64,000 bases of DNA from Oceanobacillus piezotolerans (GTDB lineage Bacteria; Bacillota; Bacilli; Bacillales; Amphibacillaceae): NCBI RefSeq assembly GCF_003665065.1, contig NZ_RCHR01000006.1, positions 1 to 64,000 of the forward strand. The letters are read 5' to 3'. The notes beneath the pieces are model-generated. The model worked only from the letters and a program-made list of their open reading frames with translations. It searched no databases and was not told the DNA's origin. Made by a program: the position numbers and the translations under genes. Below, piece after piece: positions 16,776 through 25,956 of this stretch (position 1 is the first letter of the stretch; the number at the start of each line of letters is the position of its first letter).

Positions 16776-16808
16776 ATTATATCAAGTATAAAAAATATAT
16801 CAAGTATA
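16776..16808 (-). promoter_or_regulatory. HxlR promoter with two direct-repeat operator copies
   Basis: On the minus strand TTGATA (16803-16798) and TATAAT (16781-16776) are 16 bases apart. The 12-base sequence ATATCAAGTATA occurs twice on the plus strand (16779-16790 and 16797-16808) with an 18-base period, so one copy covers each promoter box. This is a likely binding site for the adjacent HxlR regulator. Confidence 0.65.
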
Positions 16809-16913
16809 AAAAGTATATTATATAAATTTGGCTCCGAATGAATAAAGGTGTTGAATATTTATTCTTTTTCATGCATAATAATTCATACATATAACTTTGA
16901 GGGAGAGAACGCC

Positions 16914-17879
16914 ATGCTAACAGGGGAGAAACATAAACCTATAGTAAAAGAGGAATTAAAAGGAAGAGATTTTTTAACTTTAGCAGATTATACAAAGAAT
17001 GAATTGGTATATTTATTAGATCTAGCAGACTATGTAAAGGAAAAGAAGAAAAAAGGTGAGATTTTTGAACCGCTTAAAGGCAAGACGTTAGGAATGATTT
17101 TTGAAAAATCTTCTACTAGAACGAGAGTTTCCTTTGAAGCTGGGATATACCAGCTAGGTGGCTCAGGGATATTCTTAAGTTCAAAAGATATTCAGATTGG
17201 CAGAGGAGAAACAATTGCCGATACCGCTCAAGTGCTATCAGGGTATTTGGATGGGATAATGATTCGTACCTTTGCGCAAGAAACCGTGGAGGAATTGGCC
17301 AACTATGCGAGTATACCAGTTATCAATGGATTGACGGATTTATATCATCCTTGCCAAGTGCTGGCAGATCTGCAGACCATTAAAGAAATAAAGGGTACCT
17401 TGGAAGGCGTGAAGGTGGTTTATATTGGGGATGGAAATAATATGGCACACTCCTTAATGCTTGGTGCTGCCCTCTTGGGGATGGATTTAACGGTCGTTTG
17501 TCCAGTTGACTATCAGCCACTGGACACCATTGTGGAAAAAGCAAAAGAGATTGCAGAGAAACATGGAGCAGCGATTCAAGTTATGGAAGATCCACAATTA
17601 GCTGTTCAAGATGCGGATGTTATTTATACGGATGTATGGGCGAGCATGGGGCAAGAGGAAGAACAGGCAAAAAGGGAAATAGCATTTAAAGGGTATCAAG
17701 TGAATGAAGCATTGCTTTCCTTAGCAAAACCGGATGTCACCTTTATGCACTGCCTGCCTGCACATCGTGGGGAAGAGGTAACAGCAGAGGTGATTGATGG
17801 AAAGCATTCGGTTGTTTTTCAGCAAGCGGAGAATCGTCTGCATGCACAGAAAGCGTTGATGACAGCATTAATGGGATAG
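16914..17879 (+). CDS. argF: Ornithine carbamoyltransferase
   Basis: A 321-residue OTCase that makes citrulline from ornithine and carbamoyl phosphate in arginine synthesis. Carbamoyl-phosphate motif SSTRTRVSFE lies near residue 67, HPCQVLADL near 145, the ornithine-binding DVWASMG near 240 and catalytic HCLPAHRGEE near 282. Length is normal. ATG 16914 has GGGAGAG upstream; the longer open frame has no ribosome binding site. The other arg genes are not in the window and no arcA/arcC flank it. I favour the anabolic enzyme over arcB, but isolation leaves this open. Confidence 0.92.
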   Translation: MLTGEKHKPIVKEELKGRDFLTLADYTKNELVYLLDLADYVKEKKKKGEIFEPLKGKTLGMIFEKSSTRTRVSFEAGIYQLGGSGIFLSSKDIQIGRGETIADTAQVLSGYLDGIMIRTFAQETVEELANYASIPVINGLTDLYHPCQVLADLQTIKEIKGTLEGVKVVYIGDGNNMAHSLMLGAALLGMDLTVVCPVDYQPLDTIVEKAKEIAEKHGAAIQVMEDPQLAVQDADVIYTDVWASMGQEEEQAKREIAFKGYQVNEALLSLAKPDVTFMHCLPAHRGEEVTAEVIDGKHSVVFQQAENRLHAQKALMTALMG

Positions 17880-17888
17880 AAAAAGAGT

Positions 17889-17919
17889 TGCCTGTTACTG
17901 TTCTACTCAGTAGCAGGCA
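17889..17919. terminator. Shared terminator after argF
   Basis: Perfect 12-bp stem TGCCTGTTACTG / CAGTAGCAGGCA with a 7-base loop, between convergent argF and SDR genes. Confidence 0.75.
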
Positions 17920-17922
17920 TTG

Positions 17923-18837
17923 TTATGCCAATACCTGCCCACCGTTGACATGGATAATTTGGCCGGTAACAAATCTGGAATCATCGGAAGCAAGGAAAAC
18001 GAATGCTGGGGCAACTTCAAATGGTTGTCCTTGGCGATCCATAGGGTTACCTGCAAGTGGAACCTGGTCTGCGGAGAAGCTTGCTGGAATTAATGGAGTC
18101 CAAATCCGCCCAGGTGCGATGGCATTGACACGGATTCCTTTCTTTACAAGACTGTTTGCTAGCGCGCGTGTAAAGCCTACATTTGCAGCTTTTGTGGCGG
18201 TGTAATCGATTAATTGCTCATTTCCTTGAAAAGCAACAACAGATGAGGTGTTAATGATGGAGCTCCCTGCTTTTAAGTATTTTAATGCTGCCCGAGTAGT
18301 ATAGAAATGGGAATAAATATTAACTTTAAATGTATCATCAAATTGTTCATCTGTAATATCTAATAAGCTTAGCTGTTGAAATTGAATACCCACATGGTTA
18401 CATAGAACGTCAAGACTCCCAAATGTTCTTATTGTTTTTTCCACAATATCAATGCACTGCTGCTTTTCTCTTAGATCGCCAGGCAATAACAAACAACGTC
18501 TTTCTAGATCCTCAATTCTATTTTTCGTTCGGTTTGCATCTTCATGTTCATTCAAATAGGAAATCGCAATATCTGCACCTTCCTTAGCAAATGCAATTGC
18601 AGCAGCAGCGCCCATCCCACTATCTCCACCAGTTATGAGGGCAACTTTTCCTTTTAATTTATCGCATCCCTTATAACTAGGGTTTTCTATAATTGGTTTC
18701 GGTACCATCAAACCTTCTATACCAGGCTGTTGGTATTGCCGTTGCTCTGGAACGGTGATGGCAACGTCCTTAAATTGTGTGATCTTCCCATAATTCGGAT
18801 ACATTGGGTAGTGCTGGCTGTCATTATTTCCAGACAT
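17923..18837 (-). CDS. Short-chain dehydrogenase/reductase, GSP39/YhdF-type
   Basis: A 304-residue NAD(P)-dependent SDR with a long N-terminal arm of about 50 residues ([13 protein letters not shown]). This arm is typical of the general-stress GSP39/YdaD/YhdF/YhxC group. The cofactor loop is [11 protein letters not shown], the active-site pair is in YTATKAA, and the C-terminal part has [15 protein letters not shown]. The NNAG-type motif reads CNHVG, a mild deviation. ATG 18837 follows GAGGAGGGCTAAC; an upstream in-frame ATG lacks a ribosome binding site. Substrate unknown; relatives are induced by stress. Confidence 0.88.
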   Translation of the reverse strand: MSGNNDSQHYPMYPNYGKITQFKDVAITVPEQRQYQQPGIEGLMVPKPIIENPSYKGCDKLKGKVALITGGDSGMGAAAAIAFAKEGADIAISYLNEHEDANRTKNRIEDLERRCLLLPGDLREKQQCIDIVEKTIRTFGSLDVLCNHVGIQFQQLSLLDITDEQFDDTFKVNIYSHFYTTRAALKYLKAGSSIINTSSVVAFQGNEQLIDYTATKAANVGFTRALANSLVKKGIRVNAIAPGRIWTPLIPASFSADQVPLAGNPMDRQGQPFEVAPAFVFLASDDSRFVTGQIIHVNGGQVLA

Positions 18838-19004
18838 GTTAGCCCTCCTCATTAAAAAATCAAACACTCAAGTATTCCTTTCAGTTTATGTTCACTGGGC
18901 TATTGCCGTGCTTGGGCATAAGAAGAAGGGGGTAGAGGACTTGCTCGTAACTTAATAAAAATGAATAGGTTGTAGGAAAGTATGTAAAAGAGGGAGGTTA
19001 CATA

Positions 19005-19175
19005 TTGGATTATTATTTCAGCCCTGAAGTTAGGTTGTTGTTAATGCCTCATTCTAATGAGAAGGTAGAGGTTTTATACACAGGTAATTGGTTTCCCTTT
19101 GTCATGCCAAAAATAGGACCTAGACCTCCATATTATACTAATCCGAGGTATGAACAGTATTATCCTTTAATTTAA
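19005..19175 (+). CDS. Small unrecognised protein (56 aa)
   Basis: A 56-codon open frame with TTG start and AGGGAGG 8 bases before it. The protein begins DYYFSPEVRLLLMPHSN, has VEVLYTGNWFPFVMPKIG in the middle and ends with an aromatic, proline-rich tail (PPYYTNPRYEQYYPL). No membrane segment or cysteine. Codon usage is like the neighbours. I do not recognise the family. It could be a spore or stress small protein, but this is a guess. Confidence 0.5.
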   Translation: MDYYFSPEVRLLLMPHSNEKVEVLYTGNWFPFVMPKIGPRPPYYTNPRYEQYYPLI

Positions 19176-19180
19176 GGTAA

Positions 19181-19253
19181 AAAAACTTGGCCACAATGAG
19201 GTGCTTAGAATGTCGAGTGAAATATTCGACTACTTCTGGAAGCTATTGTGGCC
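19181..19253 (-). terminator. Terminator of the TetR-MMPL operon
   Basis: Stem ATTGTGGCC / GGCCACAAT with a structured loop, followed on the minus strand by AAGTTTTTTACC. The T-run is on the minus strand, so it serves the MMPL transcript. Confidence 0.72.
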
Positions 19254-19270
19254 ATATTAGCAATCAATTT

Positions 19271-21382
19271 CTATTCATCTTTTAATCTATCACCTTGTTT
19301 ATCTTTTTCAAATAAGACGAGCAAGCCTGGCAATAGTACCCCTCTAACTAGGAATGTATCAATAAGTATACCTACAGCAACAATAAAACCAAATACAAAC
19401 AGTAATTGTACAGGTTGTGTCATTAAGACAGCGAATGTTGACGCAAGGATAATTCCAGCTGAGGAAATGACTCCGCCTGTATGTGCTACTGCGATTTCTA
19501 CAGCTTTTTTCACGGAATGATGTTTTCTTTCTTCTTGGAAGCGCGATACTAGGATAATATTGTAATCTATCCCCAGAGCCACCAGAAAGATAAAGGCATA
19601 CACTGGTACTCTATTGCTAACCGTTTCAATATCAAAGAATAGAATCATTAAAAATGTACCGAGCCCTAAAGCTGCTATAAAGGAGACTAGAATCGTCCCC
19701 ATCATATAAATTGGCATCTTAACTGACTTAGTAAGGAAGATTAACATTATGAAAATGAGAATGGTTTCAAGTATAACAATAACAATGAGGTCACGATTAT
19801 TATAGGAACGGTCATCAACAGATGAGGCCGTTTCTCCTGCGAAATAAAGCTCACCGTCTACATTGCTATCTTCTATAATGTCACCCTTATTATCCTGAAT
19901 GGACTCTAATGCATCCAGTGTTTCTGTATCATAGGGATTGATCTCAAATGTCATGCTATAAGAAATTGCTTTTCTGTCTTCTGTCATTCCATCTATTCGG
20001 ACGTTATTAACAAGTGGCTGATCCATCAACACATCCATTAATTCAGCTTGATTGTCTTCTGTTATTTCAGAATCTGATTCGAATAAAACAGTGGTTGGAG
20101 CTAAATCACCTGCATTAAATTTATCTTCTAATACTTCATACCCCACTCGAGAAGGCATATCTTCTGGGAATGATTTTAGCAAGTTAAATTCATATTGGAT
20201 ATTTTGGACATTAATGGATGATATGATTAGAAATACTCCAATTGAAACAACAGCGATGATTGGCTTTGTTGTAACAAATCTGCCAACTCTGCTCCAGAAG
20301 GAATTTGATTTGACTCTATTCTCTCCAACTTTCGGGATAATTGGCCAAAAGGATTTTCTTCCAAATAGCGTAAACAAAGCTGGAACTAAAGTAACAGAGG
20401 ACAGCATAATAACCGCTAAGGCTGTACCAAATATGGGTGCGAAGTTTTTGTAGTCCCCTAATTGTGCAAAGATAAGAATGAGCATCGCTACTAATACTGT
20501 ACCACCAGAGTAAAAGACTGGTAGTCCAGTTCCTCTCATTGCAACCTTCATTGCTTCATGTTTATCTTGGTAAACCTTTAATTCCTCTTTATATCTAGAG
20601 AATACAAATAGGGAATAATCGATTACTGCAGCAAATAATAGAATGGTCATAATCGATACAGTTTGTGTACTGAAATCAAGTCCTGAGGACCCTAATATTC
20701 CTAATATCTGCATGACTACCTGGTAAACAAATACAGCAGCCAATAATGGAATAAGTGCAATCAATGGCGAACGATAAATCACTACCAATAAAACTAGGAT
20801 AATACCCACGGTTGCGAAAATTAAGACAAGATCTGCTCTTAAGAATAGATCCGTTGTATCAACAGCAATACCAGCTGGACCGGTAATATGCAATATAAAG
20901 TCTGTATTTTCTTCGACCACATTGTAAATTTCCTCAAGTATGGATTTGATTTCCTCTGTTTCTAATCCCGATTCTAAATTAACTGGTATGATAGCTGTAG
21001 TTTGATCCTCTGAAAAGAAACCCTCCGTTGCTTGTGGTGGGAGCTTGCCGAGAGGAACTATTTCCTCCAATCCAGCAATTTCTTCAGCGGTTAGTCCTTC
21101 GACAATTTTAATTAATGAATCTAAGGAAACTTCACTATCCCCTTCAAATACAAGAATAGCGGGAAGGCTATCCGATGATTCGAAGTGGGAAGTAACTTTT
21201 TCGCTTGCAATAACGGAGGAAGCCTCTTCTGGAAGCGTATCTATACCTGATAGTTGATAATCCCTAGCACTGGGAGCTGCCATAGTCAAAACAACTACTG
21301 CTATAACCCATATACCTAAAACGAGCCATGAACCTTTCCGAGTAGAAACATAATCTGTAATAGCATGTAAGATTTTATACAT
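19271..21382 (-). CDS. MMPL/RND-family membrane transporter
   Basis: A 703-residue RND-superfamily exporter of the MMPL type (B. subtilis YdfJ-like). There are two similar halves, each with one helix, a large extracytoplasmic loop and five or six helices. The conserved motif of the helix bundle reads AAVIDYSLFVFSRYKEE in the first half and VALGIDYNIILVSRFQEER in the second; the buried Asp residues are the likely proton relay. It lies 111 bases after tetR in the same direction with its own promoter. Substrates are probably lipids or hydrophobic drugs by family analogy. Confidence 0.9.
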   Translation of the reverse strand: MYKILHAITDYVSTRKGSWLVLGIWVIAVVVLTMAAPSARDYQLSGIDTLPEEASSVIASEKVTSHFESSDSLPAILVFEGDSEVSLDSLIKIVEGLTAEEIAGLEEIVPLGKLPPQATEGFFSEDQTTAIIPVNLESGLETEEIKSILEEIYNVVEENTDFILHITGPAGIAVDTTDLFLRADLVLIFATVGIILVLLVVIYRSPLIALIPLLAAVFVYQVVMQILGILGSSGLDFSTQTVSIMTILLFAAVIDYSLFVFSRYKEELKVYQDKHEAMKVAMRGTGLPVFYSGGTVLVAMLILIFAQLGDYKNFAPIFGTALAVIMLSSVTLVPALFTLFGRKSFWPIIPKVGENRVKSNSFWSRVGRFVTTKPIIAVVSIGVFLIISSINVQNIQYEFNLLKSFPEDMPSRVGYEVLEDKFNAGDLAPTTVLFESDSEITEDNQAELMDVLMDQPLVNNVRIDGMTEDRKAISYSMTFEINPYDTETLDALESIQDNKGDIIEDSNVDGELYFAGETASSVDDRSYNNRDLIVIVILETILIFIMLIFLTKSVKMPIYMMGTILVSFIAALGLGTFLMILFFDIETVSNRVPVYAFIFLVALGIDYNIILVSRFQEERKHHSVKKAVEIAVAHTGGVISSAGIILASTFAVLMTQPVQLLFVFGFIVAVGILIDTFLVRGVLLPGLLVLFEKDKQGDRLKDE

Positions 21383-21415
21383 TTGTCGTGTTCCTTCCTT
21401 ATTTTATTTAAAGTT

Positions 21416-21493
21416 ACACCTGTGTCACTTTGGGTAAAAAAAATTCACCTGCGTTACAAGTGTTATTATGCTTAATAGTGACACAGGTGTCAA
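21416..21493 (-). promoter_or_regulatory. TetR operators and promoter before the MMPL gene
   Basis: On the minus strand TTGACA (21493-21488) and CATAAT are 17 bases apart. The 13-mer ACACCTGTGTCAC occurs at 21416-21428 (plus strand) and in exact reverse complement at 21478-21490, with a degenerate third copy near 21446-21457. Each contains the dyad ACAC-CT-GTGT. One copy overlaps the -35 region. This is the likely binding site set of the adjacent TetR protein. Confidence 0.75.
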
Positions 21494-22069
21494 TTAATTC
21501 GAATTAGAAATCCCGTTCATGATTATTTCTTTCATCGATTTAATCCAATCTTCTCTTGGTACATTGTAGTGATTGGGAATATCTACAGTTTGAAAAATAA
21601 AACCCAGAATGAGGCTGTCGGGAATTCTTGGATTTAACCGTTTTTCTTCCCTACCCAATTTTATGAACTGCTGAAGTGTTGTATACATATCTAAATGAAG
21701 ATTATCTAGTTGTTTCTTGTTTTCCTTCTCTTTTGCATTATCAGATGCTGGAATGTCAATCGCGATTCTTCTTATTCGATGGAGTTCATAATCATTTAAA
21801 ATAATGTCCATCAAATACTCAAACTGTTCATCAAACGTGGTATACGTGTTGATTCGTTCTAATTGAGAAAGAAATACTTTCATTTGATAAATGATATATT
21901 CGCTGATGAGTTCCTCTTTATTTTCAAAGTATTTATAAATAGCTCCTCTTGAGACTTTTAAATGATTTGCTAATAAACTAAACGTAAACCCTTCATATCC
22001 ATAATCTAAAAGAAGCTGCTTTGTTGTTTCAAATACTTCCTCTGTTGTAAATTTCCGTTCCCGTGCCAT
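21494..22069 (-). CDS. TetR family repressor of the MMPL exporter
   Basis: A 191-residue TetR regulator. The HTH lies near the N-terminus: ERKFTTEEVFETTKQLLLDYGYEGFTFSLL, then LKVSRGAIYKYFENKEELISEYI. The helical C-terminal ligand domain is divergent. I choose ATG 22069 with AGAGGTG 9 bases upstream; GTG 22081 overlaps that sequence. It precedes the MMPL gene on the same strand, with dyads between them, so it should repress the exporter and possibly be induced by its substrate. Confidence 0.9.
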   Translation of the reverse strand: MARERKFTTEEVFETTKQLLLDYGYEGFTFSLLANHLKVSRGAIYKYFENKEELISEYIIYQMKVFLSQLERINTYTTFDEQFEYLMDIILNDYELHRIRRIAIDIPASDNAKEKENKKQLDNLHLDMYTTLQQFIKLGREEKRLNPRIPDSLILGFIFQTVDIPNHYNVPREDWIKSMKEIIMNGISNSN

Positions 22070-22226
22070 TTGCTTGCTCACCTCTGATTTATATTATAAA
22101 GAAAGCTAGTGCAGATTGAAATGTATTAGCATTATTTTTGTTCTGATATTGCAATGGTTAAGTCCTTACATAAAGTGGCTATTTTATGAAAGCTATAAAA
22201 AGCGATACAGGACTATTTAAATTCCT

Positions 22227-22252
22227 GTTTTACATAACCTCATTTTGGGTAA
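22227..22252 (+). promoter_or_regulatory. SigB-type promoter before the CBS gene
   Basis: GTTTTA and GGGTAA are separated by 14 bases, close to the Bacillus SigB consensus GTTTAA-N13-15-GGGWAW. It lies 64 bases before the CBS-domain start. Confidence 0.6.
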
Positions 22253-22316
22253 TGAATACTAACCGCAAACATTGGGTTATATAGCATGTCATACAAACTT
22301 TAAGGAGGCATTACTC

Positions 22317-22733
22317 ATGACAGCACTTCGAGAAATAATGACGGAAGATGTTGTAACAGCAAGGCCAAAGGATGACTTGTTAACATTAGCCAGTATGATG
22401 GATGCGAACGATGTAGGTTTTGTGCCGATTATGGATGATAAGTTCCTTGGTGTGGTTACGGACAGGGATATTGTTACTAAAGGATTGGCGAAGGAGACGG
22501 ATTATAAAAGTGTAGAGGCACAGCAAATAATGACGGAAAAGGTAATAACTGGTCTCCCGGATATGGATGTTATGGAAGCTTCTCGCCTAATGAAGGATCA
22601 CCAGATTTCACGACTATTGGTTGTAGAGGATGATCAATTAAAAGGAGTTGTCTCACTAAGAGATATTTCTGTAAACAATCATGAAGAAACTGCAGGAGAC
22701 ACCTTAAGTGAAATAAAGCAATCCGGAATGTGA
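22317..22733 (+). CDS. CBS-pair domain protein (YhcV-like)
   Basis: A 138-residue protein made of two CBS motifs (about 1-60 and 70-130). Each carries the DRDIV/LRDIS-type end: VTDRDIVTKGL and VSLRDISVN. CBS pairs bind adenosine nucleotides. Single-pair proteins such as B. subtilis YhcV are stress-linked regulators of unknown target. ATG 22317 follows TAAGGAGG. A SigB-like promoter upstream fits the family. A terminator follows. Confidence 0.88.
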   Translation: MTALREIMTEDVVTARPKDDLLTLASMMDANDVGFVPIMDDKFLGVVTDRDIVTKGLAKETDYKSVEAQQIMTEKVITGLPDMDVMEASRLMKDHQISRLLVVEDDQLKGVVSLRDISVNNHEETAGDTLSEIKQSGM

Positions 22734-22757
22734 TTTTTACAAAGTATATTATAAAAA

Positions 22758-22796
22758 AAGGCCTTTCATTATTCAAAGGAGTGATGAAAGGCTTTA
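22758..22796 (+). terminator. Terminator after the CBS gene
   Basis: AAAGGCCTTTCAT / ATGAAAGGCTTT stem with a 14-base loop. It lies inside an upstream extension of the next open frame, which supports the later start chosen for that gene. Confidence 0.75.
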
Positions 22797-22837
22797 TAAA
22801 TGAAAGGAATGTAATAGGAAAGAATTGGAGTGATAGG

Positions 22838-23917
22838 ATGAATGATGTAATACAATTACTGAAAGAACTAGTTAAAATAGACAGTTCAACAAAAGAAGGC
22901 GCAAACCAAGCAATTGATTATTGTGCAGGTTGGCTGGAAGACAAAGGACTTACTGTAGAAAGGTTGGAGAATAATGGCTATCATATGCTGGTGAGTGAAG
23001 TAGGCAAGGGTGACCGCACGATTGTATTCAATGGTCATATTGATGTCATAGAAGGTGAGGACGAACAATTTCAGCCTTTTATAAATGACGGTAAAATGTA
23101 TGGGCGTGGAACAGTTGATATGAAGGCAGGTGTAGCTGCTTCTATGGAGACTGTTGCTCAGTTAAAAGACAGCAATCTGAAGGCAAAAGTGATGCTTCAA
23201 ATTGTACCAGATGAGGAAACTGGAGGACACCATGGTACCAAATATTTAACACAGAAAGGATATTTGGGTGATTTTATTATTTGTGGAGAACCAACGAATA
23301 TGGGGATTGCCATTCAGTCAAAGGGTGTGCTTCAGCTCGATTTTGTTATTAATGGAAAACCAGCCCATGGCAGCCGACCGTGGGAAGGCGATAATTCGAT
23401 TACCAAGGCCATCAAACTCTATGAAGAAATTCTGGAGCTTCCTTTTGCACAGGAAAGCTCTCCTATGTTTGAACAACCCTCCATTAATTTAGCCAAGATG
23501 AATGGTGGAACTGTATACAATAAGGTACCTGAGAAAAGTGAAATGTCTCTTGACATTCGCTATTTACCGGAACAATCACCTGAAGAAATTATTAAGCAAA
23601 TTGAGCAAATTACGGATGGAACTGTAAGTATTCACAGTCACAACCGGCCAGTTAAGACAAAGGAAGATAATCCTTATGTAGAGTTGCTGGCTGATTCGAT
23701 AAGAAATCAAACTCAACTTGAAAATGTAAGGATCTTTGGGCAGCATGGTTCCAATGACGGTCAGTTTTTTACTGAGTATGGTGGAGCAGCGGTCGAGTTT
23801 GGACCAGTTGGCTATGATTGGCATGGTGAGAAGGAAATGGTTTATGTAGATTCGGTGAGAGAGTACCAAAACGTACTTAGAGACTTTGTCTTGGCTGTCG
23901 ATAAAAATGTTAAATAA
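22838..23917 (+). CDS. M20 family deacylase (ArgE/DapE type)
   Basis: A 359-residue dizinc peptidase of the M20 family. Metal ligands appear in VFNGHIDVI and GRGTVDMKAG, the catalytic Glu in PDEETGGHHGT, and a further ligand in GEPTN. The HGSRPWEGDNSI segment marks the dimerisation/lid domain, and GQHGSNDGQFF lies near the C-terminal ligand. Members remove N-acetyl or N-succinyl groups from ornithine or diaminopimelate, or cleave small peptides; which cannot be told. ATG 22838 has GGAG at 7 bases; an upstream in-frame start would put a terminator inside the gene. Confidence 0.85.
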   Translation: MNDVIQLLKELVKIDSSTKEGANQAIDYCAGWLEDKGLTVERLENNGYHMLVSEVGKGDRTIVFNGHIDVIEGEDEQFQPFINDGKMYGRGTVDMKAGVAASMETVAQLKDSNLKAKVMLQIVPDEETGGHHGTKYLTQKGYLGDFIICGEPTNMGIAIQSKGVLQLDFVINGKPAHGSRPWEGDNSITKAIKLYEEILELPFAQESSPMFEQPSINLAKMNGGTVYNKVPEKSEMSLDIRYLPEQSPEEIIKQIEQITDGTVSIHSHNRPVKTKEDNPYVELLADSIRNQTQLENVRIFGQHGSNDGQFFTEYGGAAVEFGPVGYDWHGEKEMVYVDSVREYQNVLRDFVLAVDKNVK

Positions 23918-23961
23918 AGCAGTTTGTATAAACGGCCGTTCTCGTCCTTGTATAATAAGAA

Positions 23962-23996
23962 AAACAGGCAGAGAGGAAATTTCCCTATCTGCCTCG
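23962..23996. terminator. Shared terminator M20/thrB
   Basis: CAGGCAGAGAGG / CCCTATCTGCCTC stem with T-rich flanks (GGTTTTT on plus, TTTTTCTT on minus), between convergent genes. Confidence 0.78.
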
Positions 23997-24007
23997 GTTT
24001 TTAATCA

Positions 24008-24898
24008 TTATAAGCTTTCTACCTTTAACCCAGTCGTATCGACCTGTAAAGCTTTCATCTGATAATCAGGAAGCACATCTTTCATTTTTAATGCCACAGC
24101 CTGTCCTTCTCCGTTTGGAACAAAGGACATCATGGTAGGGCCAGCACCACTAATAATGGTCCCATAGGCACCTAGTTTTTTGGCTTCACTACGGATCATA
24201 TCATAATTAGGAATCAGTGAGGCCCGGTATGGCTCATGGAATAGATCTTTTTCCATCATTTTGCCTGCAAGCTGGTAATCCCCTTTTACAAGTGCTGCGA
24301 CCGTAATATTGCTAACGCCACTTGCAGCTGCAGCAAGATTTCTCGGATAGCTCTCTGGAAGTGCCGCTCTTGCCGCTTCTGTTTTAAGTTCGACATCTGG
24401 TATGTAAACCACAATATCAAAATCTAAATCTTGAAGTTGAATATGCTCAATCTCATCTTCAAGAAGTGTAGAGATGACTAAACCGCCAAAAAGTGCAGGA
24501 GCAATATTATCTGGATGCCCCTCAATTTCTGTACCATATTGAAGCTTTTCTTCCTTGGAAAGCTTTAACTCACAAGCTTGGTTGGCAATTTCAATACCAG
24601 CCAAAATGGCGGACGCACTACTGCCAAGACCACGTGCTAAAGGAATCGCACTTTTTTCTACCACCTTACAGGCAGGCAATGTTTTCTGATGTTTATCTGC
24701 AATTTTTTTAGCAATGCTGTAAATGAAATGTTCTTCGTAACTTTCGAGATTCAAATCAAGAGAGGGTTGAATAAATTCCCACTCTGCAGATTCGCTCACT
24801 TCTAATTCCAGGAAAAGATTTACTGCAAGCCCCATGGAATCAAATCCAGGGCCTACGTTTCCAGAACTAGCTGGTACAATTATACGAAAAGGCCTCAT
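24008..24898 (-). CDS. thrB: Homoserine kinase
   Basis: A 296-residue GHMP kinase that phosphorylates homoserine, the step before threonine synthase. The start region has [19 protein letters not shown], the ATP loop is [16 protein letters not shown], and [17 protein letters not shown] is GHMP motif 3. Length is normal. Its ATG overlaps the thrC stop (ATGA), so it is the last gene of a coupled hom-thrC-thrB operon. Confidence 0.95.
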   Translation of the reverse strand: MRPFRIIVPASSGNVGPGFDSMGLAVNLFLELEVSESAEWEFIQPSLDLNLESYEEHFIYSIAKKIADKHQKTLPACKVVEKSAIPLARGLGSSASAILAGIEIANQACELKLSKEEKLQYGTEIEGHPDNIAPALFGGLVISTLLEDEIEHIQLQDLDFDIVVYIPDVELKTEAARAALPESYPRNLAAAASGVSNITVAALVKGDYQLAGKMMEKDLFHEPYRASLIPNYDMIRSEAKKLGAYGTIISGAGPTMMSFVPNGEGQAVALKMKDVLPDYQMKALQVDTTGLKVESL

Positions 24899-25956
24899 AC
24901 ACTCACCATAGTTTCGATATATTCTTGAACAGCTGATTCATCGTTAGGAAGCGACACAGGATTGATTTCCATCTGGTCAATAGCTGTTTGAGGGTCTTTG
25001 AGTCCATTGCCAGTTAGTACTGCAACGACTTTACTACCTTTTTCAATTTGGCCATTTTTTACTTGCTGGAGTACTCCTGCAATGGAGGCACAGGAACCCG
25101 GTTCAGCAAATACGCCTTCTTCACGTGCGATTAACTTAAAGGCATGTACAATTTCTTCATCTGTTACGGACTCGATTTTCCCCTTCGATTCGTCACGAGC
25201 ATTTACAGCTAGATCCCAGCTTGCCGGGTTTCCAATACGAATCGCCGTGGCTACTGTTTCAGGATTCTCTATAACTTGATTATTTACAATAGCAGCTGCT
25301 CCTTCTGCTTCAAACCCAAACATTCTAGGTAGCCCTGTTTGTTTTGTCTCATGGTACTCCTTGAAGCCTTTCCAGTAAGCACTGATATTGCCAGCATTAC
25401 CTACAGGGATAGCGAGAATGTCAGGAGCCGAACCAAGTGTATCACAGATTTCAAATGCAGCTGTTTTTTGCCCTTCTATTCTGTATGGGTTAACGGAGTT
25501 TACAAGCGTTACAGGTGATGTTTCGCTGATTTTTCGTACCATTTTAAGCGCTTCGTCGAAGTTACCATCAATCTCCACGATTTCTGCGCCGTACATTACC
25601 GCTTGAGCAAGCTTACCTAAAGCGACTTTTCCTTTGGGAATCACAATAATTGCTCGAATTCCAGCACGTGCCGCATAGGCAGCAGCTGATGCGGATGTAT
25701 TTCCAGTAGATGCGCAAATAATGGATTTACTACCATCTTCTATTGCCTTTGCTACAGCAACGACCATTCCTCTGTCTTTGAAGGAACCTGTTGGATTAAG
25801 ACCCTCAAATTTACCATATAGCTCAATCCCAAGCTTTTTAGATAGGTTTGGAAAATGGAAGAGTGGGGTGTTACCTTCATGTAATGTTAAACTTGGTGTA
25901 TTTTCGGTAACTGGCAAAAGTTCCTTATATTCATGCAATAATCCGTTCCAACTCAT
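24895..25956 (-). CDS. thrC: Threonine synthase
   Basis: A 353-residue fold-type II PLP enzyme converting O-phosphohomoserine to threonine. The PLP lysine is Lys60 in [26 protein letters not shown] follows and the phosphate loop is [16 protein letters not shown]. The short form matches Bacillus ThrC. ATGA overlap with hom upstream and with thrB downstream. Confidence 0.95.
   Translation of the reverse strand: MSWNGLLHEYKELLPVTENTPSLTLHEGNTPLFHFPNLSKKLGIELYGKFEGLNPTGSFKDRGMVVAVAKAIEDGSKSIICASTGNTSASAAAYAARAGIRAIIVIPKGKVALGKLAQAVMYGAEIVEIDGNFDEALKMVRKISETSPVTLVNSVNPYRIEGQKTAAFEICDTLGSAPDILAIPVGNAGNISAYWKGFKEYHETKQTGLPRMFGFEAEGAAAIVNNQVIENPETVATAIRIGNPASWDLAVNARDESKGKIESVTDEEIVHAFKLIAREEGVFAEPGSCASIAGVLQQVKNGQIEKGSKVVAVLTGNGLKDPQTAIDQMEINPVSLPNDESAVQEYIETMVSV

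Noticed and set aside
22730-22837. Upstream extension of the M20 gene
   Set aside because: It overlaps the CBS stop and contains that gene's terminator hairpin; ATG 22838 has a better ribosome binding site.
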